The notes under the pieces are model-generated. The model was not told where the DNA came from and did no database searches. It saw nothing but the letters and a program-made list of their open reading frames with translations. This document shows, one piece after another, positions 15,831-23,856 of a DNA stretch of 64,000 nucleotides; position 1 is the stretch's first letter, and every line of letters starts with the position of its first letter. The position numbers and the translations under genes are program-made. The stretch comes from Streptomyces spirodelae. Lineage in GTDB: Bacteria > Actinomycetota > Actinomycetes > Streptomycetales > Streptomycetaceae. The DNA lies in the NCBI RefSeq assembly GCF_017676385.1, contig NZ_JAFFZN010000037.1, positions 1-64,000 of the forward strand. Direction: 5' to 3'.

Positions 15831-16757
15831 GTGGGTGAGAGCGAAGCGGCGAAGCACAAGAAGCAGGAAGGCGCGCACGGCGCGCTTCCGGCGCCCCGGG
15901 CGCGCGACGAGGAGGTCGGCCTCGACTACACCCGCGCCTGGGTGGAGTTCCCCGACCCGGCCGACGACGAGCAGGTCTTCCGCTGCGACCTGACCTGGCT
16001 GACGTCCCGCTGGAACTGCCTGTTCGGCAACGGCTGCCAGGGCATCACACCCGGCCGCGCCTCCGACGGCTGCTGCACGCTGGGTGCCCACTTCGCCGAC
16101 GAGGACGACGAGCAGCGCGTGGCCTCACACGTGGCCCGGCTGACACCCGAGACCTGGCAGTTCCACGACATCGGCACCGGTGCACTGGGCTGGACCGAGG
16201 TCAACGAGGAGGGCGAGCGCCAGACGCGGCGCTGGCAGGGCGCCTGCATCTTCAACAACCGGGCCGGTTTCGCGGGCGGCGCCGGGTGCGCACTGCACAC
16301 CCTCGCGCTGCGCGAGGACCGCGAGCCGCTGGAGACCAAGCCGGACGTGTGCTGGCAGGTACCGATCCGGCGCAGCTACGAGTGGGTGGAGCTGCCGGAC
16401 GGCGAGGAGGTGCTCTACGTCACCATCGGCGAGTACGACCGCCGGGGCTGGGGCTCAGGAGGGCACGACCTGCACTGGTGGTGCACCGCGGCGCCGTCAG
16501 CGCACGGCGCCGGACGGCCGGTCTACGAGTCGTACCGCGCCGAGCTGATCGAACTGATGGGCAAGCCCGGCTACGACCAGCTCGCCGAGCTGTGCGCCCA
16601 GCGCATGGCGAGCCAACTGCCCCTGGTGGCCGAACATCCGGCGACGGCCCGCGCCGCCGCCGCCCGGGCAGAGGCCGGGGTCGGCGACGGCGGCGGTGAC
16701 GGCGGCTGTGGCAGTGGTTGTGGCTGTGGCGGTGCCGAGTCGGACACGCTGCAGTAG
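15831..16757 (+). CDS. Conserved hypothetical Cys-rich protein
   Basis: A 308-residue cytoplasmic-looking protein with no signal peptide. A Cys-rich core (Cys at about 52, 63, 69, 81 and 82, with further Cys later) suggests metal binding. The far C-terminus is a Gly/Asp/Cys tract ending in GCGSGCGCGG, which could also bind metal. I do not recognise a characterised family and give no function. The GTG start was chosen because a TACGCT -10 box lies 6 nt upstream and the reading frame above it is not protein-like. It runs convergently towards the sigma-like gene. Confidence 0.75.
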   Translation: MGESEAAKHKKQEGAHGALPAPRARDEEVGLDYTRAWVEFPDPADDEQVFRCDLTWLTSRWNCLFGNGCQGITPGRASDGCCTLGAHFADEDDEQRVASHVARLTPETWQFHDIGTGALGWTEVNEEGERQTRRWQGACIFNNRAGFAGGAGCALHTLALREDREPLETKPDVCWQVPIRRSYEWVELPDGEEVLYVTIGEYDRRGWGSGGHDLHWWCTAAPSAHGAGRPVYESYRAELIELMGKPGYDQLAELCAQRMASQLPLVAEHPATARAAAARAEAGVGDGGGDGGCGSGCGCGGAESDTLQ

Positions 16758-16776
16758 CGGAGGCGGCGGCGCCCCC

Positions 16777-18426
16777 TCAGGACGGGGAATCGCCCGGGTC
16801 CTGGGGCGGGTCCGAGTCCTGGGTCGGCGTGGGGGACGGCGACGGGGAGCCGCTGGGGTCCGGACTGCCGGTCGGCGTCCCGCCGGAGACCGGTGACAAC
16901 GGGGAGGACGGCGGCGCCGCGGGGTCGGGCGTGGACGCCGGCACCGACGGGCGGTCCACCGACGGCGGGGCCGCGGGGTCGCGCCGGGGCGCGCGGGGTT
17001 TCTGTCCGTGCTCCCGGGAGGGTTTCTCCCGTGCCTCGCCGTCCGCCTCCCCCGCCCGGCCCTCGGCGTCGTCGTCCGGATCGGCGCCGCGCGCCCCGGA
17101 CCCCGGCGGCGAGCCCATACCGCCGGGGCCGCCCGCGCCGCCGTACCCCTCGCCGTCCTGCGTGTCCGGCGCAGTGGCGGAACGGTCCGCCTGAGGCTCG
17201 CCCGTGACGGGCGCCCCGCGATAGGCAGCCCACAGCGCGACCACCGGCGCCGCCAGCACGGCCGCGACGACCGTCGAGGTCAGCGCACGCGCGCGCAGCC
17301 GGTCCCGGCGGGCCCCCCGCTCGTTCTCGCACACCGGGAAGCCCGCACGGTCGAAGCGGGGCGTGCGCTGGGCTCTCGCCCGGCGCGCCAGTGCGACGGC
17401 GGCCTCGACAGCCGAGCGCGGGGCCGACAGGACCGCGAGCGCCGCCGAGGCGGGCGCTGTGCCGGGCCAGGAGACCTCGGCCATGGCGTGCTCGGCGGCC
17501 CGGCGGCACTGCGCGCACTCGTCCACATGCCGCACCAGTTCCCGGCGCAGCGCGGTGCCGAGCAGCAGCCGCTCGTCACCGGCGAGCCTGGCGACGGCGG
17601 CGCAGCCGCCCGACTCGACCACCCGCAGCGCCGCCCTGGTGCGCTCGACCTCGCAGGAGGCGTTCAGCAGGAGGTCCTCCGCCGCTGCGGTCGTCAGGGA
17701 GAGCACGGCCGCGATCTGCTCGGGGGACAGCCCGTGCCGGACGGACAGCTCCAGGGCCTCGCGCTGCTCCGGTGAGATCCCGGCGGCCTCCGGCCAGGCG
17801 AGCGCGGCCAACTCCCGGCGCCGCTGGGCACGGGCGCCAGGGCCCAGCGGCTCGATCCCCTGGGCGGCCGGGGAGGCGGGGACGGGTGGGGAGGCGGCAG
17901 GGGGTGCGGGGACAGCCGGGGATGGGGAGGCGGTCGGGGACGCGGGGACAGCCGGGGCTGCGGGGGCGACCGGGGGCCAGGTGCCGGTCGAGGACGCCGC
18001 GGACCATGTACCGGCCAGGGGCCGACCGGCCTGCTCCACCTGCCCGGACCGCGCACCCCGGCCGGTCGGCGTACCCCACGCGCCTTGCGCGACCAGCGCC
18101 GACTGTGCGGCCTTCTGGTCGGCGAGGCGACGCGAACAGGCCCACCGGGCCAGCGCGTACAGCCAGGGCCGGTGGGCCTGTTCGTCCTCGGGGGCGCGGC
18201 CGCGCGCGCGTTGGCGGTCCGCGAGGGCAAGAGCCTCACCCAGTGCGGCGAGAGCGGATTCGTGCTCGCACATCACGGAAAGGCAGTAGGTGAACAGGCC
18301 GTCCAGGTACGCGTCGTCGCACCGCGCGCCCGTGCTCGCGGGGTGGTGGTGCGTCGTCCTGCCCGCCCGGTGCGCTGGGGGTGCGCCGGGGGCGTTCGTC
18401 GGGTGCTCGCGCCTGCTCGTCATCAC
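16777..18426 (-). CDS. Sigma factor-like protein fused to anti-sigma-like zinc motif and membrane helix
   Basis: A 549-residue multi-part protein. Residues about 36-112 resemble a sigma region 2 helical bundle; a Pro/Ala/Ser linker follows (113-195); residues about 206-270 resemble ECF sigma region 4 (ISPEQREALELSVRHGLSPE...). HVDECAQC (His300-x3-Cys304-x2-Cys307) is the zinc-binding anti-sigma (ZAS) signature. A single membrane helix lies at about 381-402, and the remaining ~145 residues are an acidic, Pro/Gly/Ser-rich tail predicted outside the cell. This reads as a membrane-tethered regulator in which sigma-like and anti-sigma modules are one chain. Whether it binds RNA polymerase is unproven. 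Confidence 0.72.
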   Translation of the reverse strand: MMTSRREHPTNAPGAPPAHRAGRTTHHHPASTGARCDDAYLDGLFTYCLSVMCEHESALAALGEALALADRQRARGRAPEDEQAHRPWLYALARWACSRRLADQKAAQSALVAQGAWGTPTGRGARSGQVEQAGRPLAGTWSAASSTGTWPPVAPAAPAVPASPTASPSPAVPAPPAASPPVPASPAAQGIEPLGPGARAQRRRELAALAWPEAAGISPEQREALELSVRHGLSPEQIAAVLSLTTAAAEDLLLNASCEVERTRAALRVVESGGCAAVARLAGDERLLLGTALRRELVRHVDECAQCRRAAEHAMAEVSWPGTAPASAALAVLSAPRSAVEAAVALARRARAQRTPRFDRAGFPVCENERGARRDRLRARALTSTVVAAVLAAPVVALWAAYRGAPVTGEPQADRSATAPDTQDGEGYGGAGGPGGMGSPPGSGARGADPDDDAEGRAGEADGEAREKPSREHGQKPRAPRRDPAAPPSVDRPSVPASTPDPAAPPSSPLSPVSGGTPTGSPDPSGSPSPSPTPTQDSDPPQDPGDSPS

Positions 18427-18677
18427 CCCGGCGACGGTAGGCGGATGATGGCGCTTTGCCGGGGCCGCCGACGCGGGATTACTTCCTTCGGGTGACGGGG
18501 GCCGTCAAAACAGGACACGTCCGATGGGTTTGGCGACACCAAGGGCACAAAGGGGCGCGCCAAGGGCGCGCATATGACACCCGGCCGACCGCGCGCGGAC
18601 CGGCTGGAACCGGCTGGCAGCGGCCATCAGGGCCGAACGGCCCTGGACGGGACGGGCCGCTTGTCAGTGGCCGCCTA

Positions 18678-18683
18678 TACGGT
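18678..18683 (+). promoter_or_regulatory. Candidate -10 box of a leaderless radA promoter
   Basis: TACGGT ends 6 nt before the radA ATG at 18690. No clear -35 element at the standard distance. Confidence 0.4.
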
Positions 18684-18689
18684 GACGCC

Positions 18690-20087
18690 ATGGCTGCCCG
18701 TAAGTCGTCCGCCAAGGACCGCCCCACCTACCGCTGCACCGAATGCGGCTGGCAGACCGCCAAGTGGCTCGGGCGGTGCCCCGAGTGCCACGCATGGGGC
18801 ACCGTCGAGGAGGCGGGCGGCGCCCCCGCTGTCCGTACCACGGCGCCCGGCCGGGTCTCGGTCTCCGCGCTGCCCATCGGGCAGGTCGACGGCAAGCAGG
18901 CCACGGCCCGCGCCACCGGCGTGCCCGAGCTGGACCGGGTGCTGGGCGGCGGCCTGGTGCCCGGCGCCGTGGTGCTGCTGGCCGGTGAGCCCGGCGTCGG
19001 CAAGTCGACGCTGCTGCTGGACGTCGCGGCCAAGGCGGCCTCCGACGACCACCGCACGCTGTACGTCACCGGCGAGGAGTCCGCAGGACAGGTGCGGCTG
19101 CGGGCCGACCGCATCGGCGCGATCGACGACCACCTGTATCTGACCGCCGAGACCGACCTTTCGGCCGTCCTGGGACACCTGGACGAGGTCAAACCCTCGC
19201 TGCTGGTGCTGGACTCGGTGCAGACGGTGGCCTCCCCCGAGATCGACGGGGCGCCCGGCGGCGTCGCCCAGGTGCGGGAGGTGGCCGGCGCGCTGATCCG
19301 GGCCTCCAAGGAGCGCGGCATGTCCACGCTGCTGGTGGGCCACGTCACCAAGGACGGCGCCATCGCAGGGCCGCGGCTGCTGGAGCACCTGGTCGACGTG
19401 GTGCTGCACTTCGAGGGGGACCGGCACGCGCGGCTGCGCCTGGTGCGCGGCGTGAAGAACCGGTACGGGACCACGGACGAGGTCGGCTGCTTCGAGCTGC
19501 ACGACGAGGGCATCACGGGGCTGGCCGACCCCTCGGGGCTGTTTCTGACCCGCCGCGCCGAGCCGGTTCCCGGCACCTGTCTGACGGTGACGTTGGAGGG
19601 GCGGCGGCCGCTGGTCGCCGAGGTGCAGGCGCTCACCGTCGACAGCCAGATCCCCTCCCCCCGCAGAACCACCTCAGGGCTGGAGAACTCGCGGGTCTCG
19701 ATGATGCTGGCGGTGCTGGAGCAGCGCGGCCGGATCAGCGCCCTGGGCAAGCGGGACATCTACAGCGCGACGGTCGGCGGCGTACGGCTCTCCGAGCCCG
19801 CCGCCGACCTGGCGGTGGCGCTCGCGCTGGCCAGCGCCGCGAGCGACACCCCGCTGCCGAAGAACCTGGTGGCGATCGGCGAGGTCGGCCTGGCCGGCGA
19901 GGTGCGCCGGGTGACGGGCGTCCAGCGCCGGCTGGCGGAGGCCGCGCGGCTGGGCTTCACCCACGCGCTGGTGCCCGGCGACCCGGGCCGCGTCCCCGAC
20001 GGAATGCGGGTGCTGGAGGTCGCCGACATCGGCGAGGCCCTGCGTGTCCTGCCCGCACGTCCGGCCCGTACGGCAGCCACCGCATAA
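18690..20087 (+). CDS. radA: DNA repair protein RadA
   Basis: A 465-residue RadA (Sms), a RecA-like ATPase and helicase that aids branch migration in recombinational repair. The N-terminal zinc motif is C16-x2-C19-x10-C30-x2-C33. Walker A GEPGVGKST, the RadA-specific KNRYG motif (VKNRYGTTDEVG), and a C-terminal Lon-like domain (ALASAASDTPLPKNLVAIGEVGLAGEVR region) are all in place. Start at 18690 gives the normal length and begins shortly before the zinc motif. It is followed after 271 bp by disA in the same orientation, the usual arrangement. A 20-bp tandem duplication spans its stop codon. Confidence 0.97.
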   Translation: MAARKSSAKDRPTYRCTECGWQTAKWLGRCPECHAWGTVEEAGGAPAVRTTAPGRVSVSALPIGQVDGKQATARATGVPELDRVLGGGLVPGAVVLLAGEPGVGKSTLLLDVAAKAASDDHRTLYVTGEESAGQVRLRADRIGAIDDHLYLTAETDLSAVLGHLDEVKPSLLVLDSVQTVASPEIDGAPGGVAQVREVAGALIRASKERGMSTLLVGHVTKDGAIAGPRLLEHLVDVVLHFEGDRHARLRLVRGVKNRYGTTDEVGCFELHDEGITGLADPSGLFLTRRAEPVPGTCLTVTLEGRRPLVAEVQALTVDSQIPSPRRTTSGLENSRVSMMLAVLEQRGRISALGKRDIYSATVGGVRLSEPAADLAVALALASAASDTPLPKNLVAIGEVGLAGEVRRVTGVQRRLAEAARLGFTHALVPGDPGRVPDGMRVLEVADIGEALRVLPARPARTAATA

Positions 20088-20108
20088 CTACGGCAGCCAC
20101 CGCATAAC
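20069..20108 (+). repeat. 20-bp tandem duplication across the radA stop codon
   Basis: The 20-bp unit TACGGCAGCCACCGCATAAC occurs twice with no gap (20069-20088, 20089-20108). The first copy contains the radA TAA; the second carries an out-of-frame duplicate. Confidence 0.95.
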
Positions 20109-20358
20109 GCAGCGCGCGACCCGGCCTGCCGCCGCCGCGCCCACGGACCGGGGCGTCCGCGGGGGCGGGCCCGGCCGACGCGGCGAGGGGTCGGTTCGGT
20201 GCGCCGGTAGACTTTGCCCCGGTCTCGACCGACCACGAGCATCACGGGGGGCTGTGCGCGGCACCGCGAGGGGGGACCGGCACGGCTTCTTCGAGGGTGC
20301 GGTGGAATCCGGCGGCCGAGGAAATGCCGACAGGCACCCGCACGACCGAAGGAGTGCA

Positions 20359-21480
20359 GTGGCAGCCAACGACCGGGCAGCGGTCCCCGGCAGGGCCGAG
20401 GGGGCGTCCGGCCTGATGCGCGCCTCACTGAGCGCGGTCGCGCCCGGAACGGCGCTGCGCGACGGGCTGGAGCGCGTCCTGCGCGGCAACACCGGCGGGC
20501 TCATCGTCCTCGGCATGGACAAGAGTGTCGAGCAGCTGTGCACCGGTGGCTTCGTGCTCGATGTGGACTTCAGCGCCACCCGGCTGCGCGAGCTGTGCAA
20601 GCTGGACGGCGCCCTCATCCTCGACAAGGACATCTCCAAGATCGTCCGGGCGGGTGTGCAGCTGGTCCCCGACGCCTCGATCGAGACGGAGGAGACCGGC
20701 ACCCGGCACCGGACAGCACAGCGGGTCTCGATCCAGACGGGCTATCCGGTCGTCTCCGTCAGCCAGTCCATGCGGCTGATCGCCCTCTACGTCGACGGGC
20801 AGCGGCGCGTACTGGAGGACTCCGCGGCGATCCTCTCCCGCGCCAACCAGGCACTGGCGACCCTGGAGCGCTACAAGCTGCGCCTGGACGAGGTCGCCGG
20901 CACGCTCTCCGCGCTGGAGATCGAGGACCTGGTCACCGTCCGGGATGTGACGGCCGTGGCCCAGCGCCTGGAGATGGTGCGCCGGATCGCCACGGAGATC
21001 GAGCAGTACGTGGTGGAACTGGGCACCGACGGGCGGCTGCTCTCCCTCCAGCTCGACGAGCTGATCGCGGGCGTGGAGCCGGAGCGCGAGCTGGTCGTCC
21101 GCGACTACGCACCGCAGACGGTCGGCGCAGGGCGTCGGGTGCGTGCCGTACCCGACGCGCTCAACGACCTCGACCGGCTCACCCACACCGAGCTGCTCGA
21201 ACTGGCCACCGTGGCACGGGCGCTGGGCTACAGCGGCGCCCCGGAGACCCTCGACTCGGCCGTCTCGCCGCGCGGCTTCCGGCTGCTGGCCAAGGTGCCG
21301 CGGTTGCCGGGCACCGTCATCGACCGGCTGGTCGACCACTTCGGCGGCCTGCAGAAGCTCCTCGCGGCGAGCGTGGACGACCTCCAGGCGGTGGACGGCG
21401 TCGGCGAGGCCCGGGCCCGCTCGGTCCGCGAGGGCCTCTCCCGGCTCGCCGAGTCCTCGATCCTCGAACGCTACGTGTGA
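20359..21480 (+). CDS. disA: DNA integrity scanning diadenylate cyclase
   Basis: A 373-residue DisA, which condenses two ATP into cyclic di-AMP and links DNA integrity to osmotic and cell-wall control. The catalytic DAC motifs are intact: DGA at residues 83-85 and RHR at 116-118. A helical linker follows, and the C-terminus has a RuvA-like helix-hairpin-helix (VDGVGEARARSVREGL) that binds branched DNA. The GTG at 20359 was chosen because GGAG lies 4 bp upstream and MAANDRA is the usual N-terminus; upstream in-frame sequence is not conserved-looking. It follows radA, as in many Gram-positive genomes. Confidence 0.97.
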   Translation: MAANDRAAVPGRAEGASGLMRASLSAVAPGTALRDGLERVLRGNTGGLIVLGMDKSVEQLCTGGFVLDVDFSATRLRELCKLDGALILDKDISKIVRAGVQLVPDASIETEETGTRHRTAQRVSIQTGYPVVSVSQSMRLIALYVDGQRRVLEDSAAILSRANQALATLERYKLRLDEVAGTLSALEIEDLVTVRDVTAVAQRLEMVRRIATEIEQYVVELGTDGRLLSLQLDELIAGVEPERELVVRDYAPQTVGAGRRVRAVPDALNDLDRLTHTELLELATVARALGYSGAPETLDSAVSPRGFRLLAKVPRLPGTVIDRLVDHFGGLQKLLAASVDDLQAVDGVGEARARSVREGLSRLAESSILERYV

Positions 21481-21499
21481 CGGCTGCCGGGCCCGGCGG

Positions 21500-22348
21500 C
21501 TACTTCACCAGTTTGAATGACGTGCGGACCGTCTTGAGGCCCTTCACCTTCACCTCCACCTCGTAGGTGCCCGGCTTGGGCGCCTCGAAGGTGGGCGTTC
21601 CGCAGTTGGCCGCGCTGGCCTTGCGGAGCCAGGTGAGGGTGTGGGTCGAGCTGCCGTGGCCCGGCACCAGACGCAGCATCGGCTTCTCGGTGGGCGGGCA
21701 GTCGTCGGAGCGCCAGAACTTGGCGTCCTCCGGGTTCTTGATCGTCACGATCGTCGCGGTGCGGCCGAGGTCGATCTTGCAGGCGCCGCCCGTCTCGTTG
21801 GTGACCCTCAGCTCGAACTGCGGCCGTTCGCCCGGCCCGTACTCCTTCTCGACGCTGCGCAGCGCCACCTTCACCTCGCCGGGGCGGCAGTCGGCCAGGT
21901 CCGCCGAGGCCGGGACGCCCGCCGCTCCCCCGCCGCCGGTGCCGCCCGAGCCCGAACCCTGGGAGCCCGCGCCGCCGTTGCCTGCCCCTGAGCTGTCCCC
22001 GGGGCCCCAGCCCGTGCCGCCCGCCGAGGACTGGTCCTTCTCGTCGGAGCCCCCGGAGCCGCCCGAGCCGTCGGAGCCGTCGGAGCCGCCGTTCTCCTCG
22101 TCACGGCCGCCCGGACGTTCGCTGATGGCCGGTCCTGAACCGGTGGGGCCCGGAGTGATCGTGCTGGCGGGCCCGTTGCCCCCTTCGCCGCCCTTGCCCT
22201 CGTTGCCGGCTCCGTCGCCACCGCCGAGCGAGGTCACTGCCCAGACGACGATCAGGACCAGCAGCGCGAGGACAGCAAGGGCAACTGCCCTCCGGCGCCA
22301 GTAGATGGAGGAGGGAAGCGGCCCGATCGGATTGCGCAGAGATCCCAC
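21500..22348 (-). CDS. Single-pass extracytoplasmic protein of unknown function
   Basis: A 282-residue protein. A basic N-terminus (YWRRRAVA) precedes one membrane helix (about residues 22-42), then a long Gly/Ser/Asp low-complexity linker (about 45-150), then a folded-looking extracytoplasmic domain (about 150-282) with four Cys suited to two disulfides. The domain looks beta-rich and ends in VKGLKTVRTSFKLVK. I recognise no characterised family. It is convergent with disA (19-bp gap containing the palindrome GCCGGGCCCGGC) and divergent from mutY. Confidence 0.8.
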   Translation of the reverse strand: MGSLRNPIGPLPSSIYWRRRAVALAVLALLVLIVVWAVTSLGGGDGAGNEGKGGEGGNGPASTITPGPTGSGPAISERPGGRDEENGGSDGSDGSGGSGGSDEKDQSSAGGTGWGPGDSSGAGNGGAGSQGSGSGGTGGGGAAGVPASADLADCRPGEVKVALRSVEKEYGPGERPQFELRVTNETGGACKIDLGRTATIVTIKNPEDAKFWRSDDCPPTEKPMLRLVPGHGSSTHTLTWLRKASAANCGTPTFEAPKPGTYEVEVKVKGLKTVRTSFKLVK

Positions 22349-22648
22349 GCGGAAACCTTACGAGACATCAGCCACACCACAGGACCGCACCCACCGCTCG
22401 GAGCACCAATTGTTGTGATGAGCGGCAAAGTGCGGAGCGTGGTGGAGTGATCGGTCCCGGTCCATACCGCTTTGGTGGCACTTCAGCGATTCCTGAGGTT
22501 GACCGCCTTACGCGACAAACACGCTGTCCACACGGTATGTACCGGCACGGGACCTATCTCACGGATGCGGGGCGGAAGCAGCGGACAGGCTTTCGTACCG
22601 CGTGTGCGTTTTTCGGATGAGGAGCGCCGTGCCAGGATCGGTCGTGCC
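22349..22648. other. Divergent intergenic region before mutY
   Basis: This 300-bp stretch lies between the divergent extracytoplasmic-protein gene and mutY. It is somewhat less GC-rich than its neighbours, as expected for promoters on both sides, but I can fix no convincing -35/-10 pair and see no repeat or RNA gene. Confidence 0.5.
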
Positions 22649-23620
22649 ATGACTGCGACCACCGAGACTCCCCAAGCCGCTTCGGCCGGCGCCCCGCATG
22701 CGCGCGCCGCGGAAACCGAAGCCGTCGACCCCGCCCTGCGCGAGACGGCGCGCGCCCTCCATGCCCCCGTCGTCGACTGGTTCGCCACACACGCCCGCGA
22801 CCTTCCCTGGCGCCGCCCGGAAGCGGGCGCGTGGGGCGTCATGGTCAGCGAGTTCATGCTCCAACAGACCCCCGTCAACCGGGTACTTCCGGTGTACGAG
22901 GAGTGGATGAAGCGCTGGCCGCGCCCCGCCGACCTGGCTGCCGAGGCGCCCGGCGAAGCCGTACGTGCCTGGGGCCGGCTCGGCTACCCGCGCCGCGCCC
23001 TGCGGCTGCACGGAGCCGCCAAGGCCATAGCGGAACGGCACGGCGGCGAGGTGCCCGTCGAGCACGCCCAGTTGCTGGCGCTGCCGGGCGTCGGCGAGTA
23101 CACGGCCGCCGCCGTGGTGTCGTTCGCCTACGGCAGGCGGCACGCGGTGCTCGACACCAATGTGCGCCGGGTCTTCGCGCGCGCCGTCAGCGGCCGGCAG
23201 TACCCGCCCAACGCCACCACGGCGGCCGAACGCAAGCTCGCCCGGGCGCTGTTGCCCGAGGACGACCAGACCGCCTCTCGGTGGGCGGCTGCCACCATGG
23301 AGCTGGGCGCACTGGTGTGCACCGCGCGCAATCCCCAGTGCGGACGGTGCCCGATCGCTGCGCAGTGCGCCTGGCAGCGGGCGGGCGCCCCCGAGCACCA
23401 GGGGCCGGCGCGGCGTACCCAGGCGTATGCGGGCACCGACCGGCAGGTGCGCGGACGGCTGCTGGCCGTGCTGCGCGCCGCCAAGGAGCCGGTCCCCCAG
23501 TCCGACCTCGACCGCGTCTGGCACGAGCCCGTCCAGCGCGCACGGGCGCTGGACGGGCTGGTGGCCGACGGTCTGGTCGAGCCCCTGGACGGCAAGCGGT
23601 ACCGCCTGCCGCTGACCTGA
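22649..23620 (+). CDS. mutY: A/G-specific adenine DNA glycosylase
   Basis: A 323-residue MutY, which removes adenine mispaired with 8-oxoguanine. Catalytic Glu68 is in SEFMLQQT, the helix-hairpin-helix is LPGVGEYTAAA (about 145-155), and catalytic Asp169 is in LDTNVRRV. The [4Fe-4S] ligands fit C224-x6-C231-x2-C234-x5-C240 exactly. The C-terminal NUDIX-like 8-oxoG recognition domain of E. coli MutY is absent; instead there is a short winged-helix-like tail (GRLLAVLRAAKEPVPQSDLD...), which I believe is usual in actinobacteria. Start at 22649 fits the expected length; the upstream frame is Arg-rich and unlikely. Confidence 0.95.
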   Translation: MTATTETPQAASAGAPHARAAETEAVDPALRETARALHAPVVDWFATHARDLPWRRPEAGAWGVMVSEFMLQQTPVNRVLPVYEEWMKRWPRPADLAAEAPGEAVRAWGRLGYPRRALRLHGAAKAIAERHGGEVPVEHAQLLALPGVGEYTAAAVVSFAYGRRHAVLDTNVRRVFARAVSGRQYPPNATTAAERKLARALLPEDDQTASRWAAATMELGALVCTARNPQCGRCPIAAQCAWQRAGAPEHQGPARRTQAYAGTDRQVRGRLLAVLRAAKEPVPQSDLDRVWHEPVQRARALDGLVADGLVEPLDGKRYRLPLT

Positions 23621-23658
23621 ACCATTCGCCGGCCTTGCCGACGAGCCCAGGGACGCAG

Positions 23659-23701
23659 GGGAGCCCGGCGCTTGCCGACCACTCGGCGACGCCGGGCTCC
23701 C
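23659..23701. terminator. Long hairpin between convergent mutY and DHA2 pump genes
   Basis: A perfect 12-bp outer stem (23659-23670 with 23690-23701) encloses GCCGA/TCGGC (23674-23678 with 23683-23687). It probably terminates both genes. Confidence 0.8.
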
Positions 23702-23856
23702 TCGCAGTGAGCGGGCCCGTCCCGGCACAGCGGCGCGCGCCCGTCGCGGCACAACCACCCGGCGTGCCCCCACCGGCCCGCCCGCCCCGGCAGGGGAAGG
23801 GGCACCCCTGCTGGGCAGTGGCGGGCGGCCCCAGGGCAAGAGGGAGCCGCCTCGGC

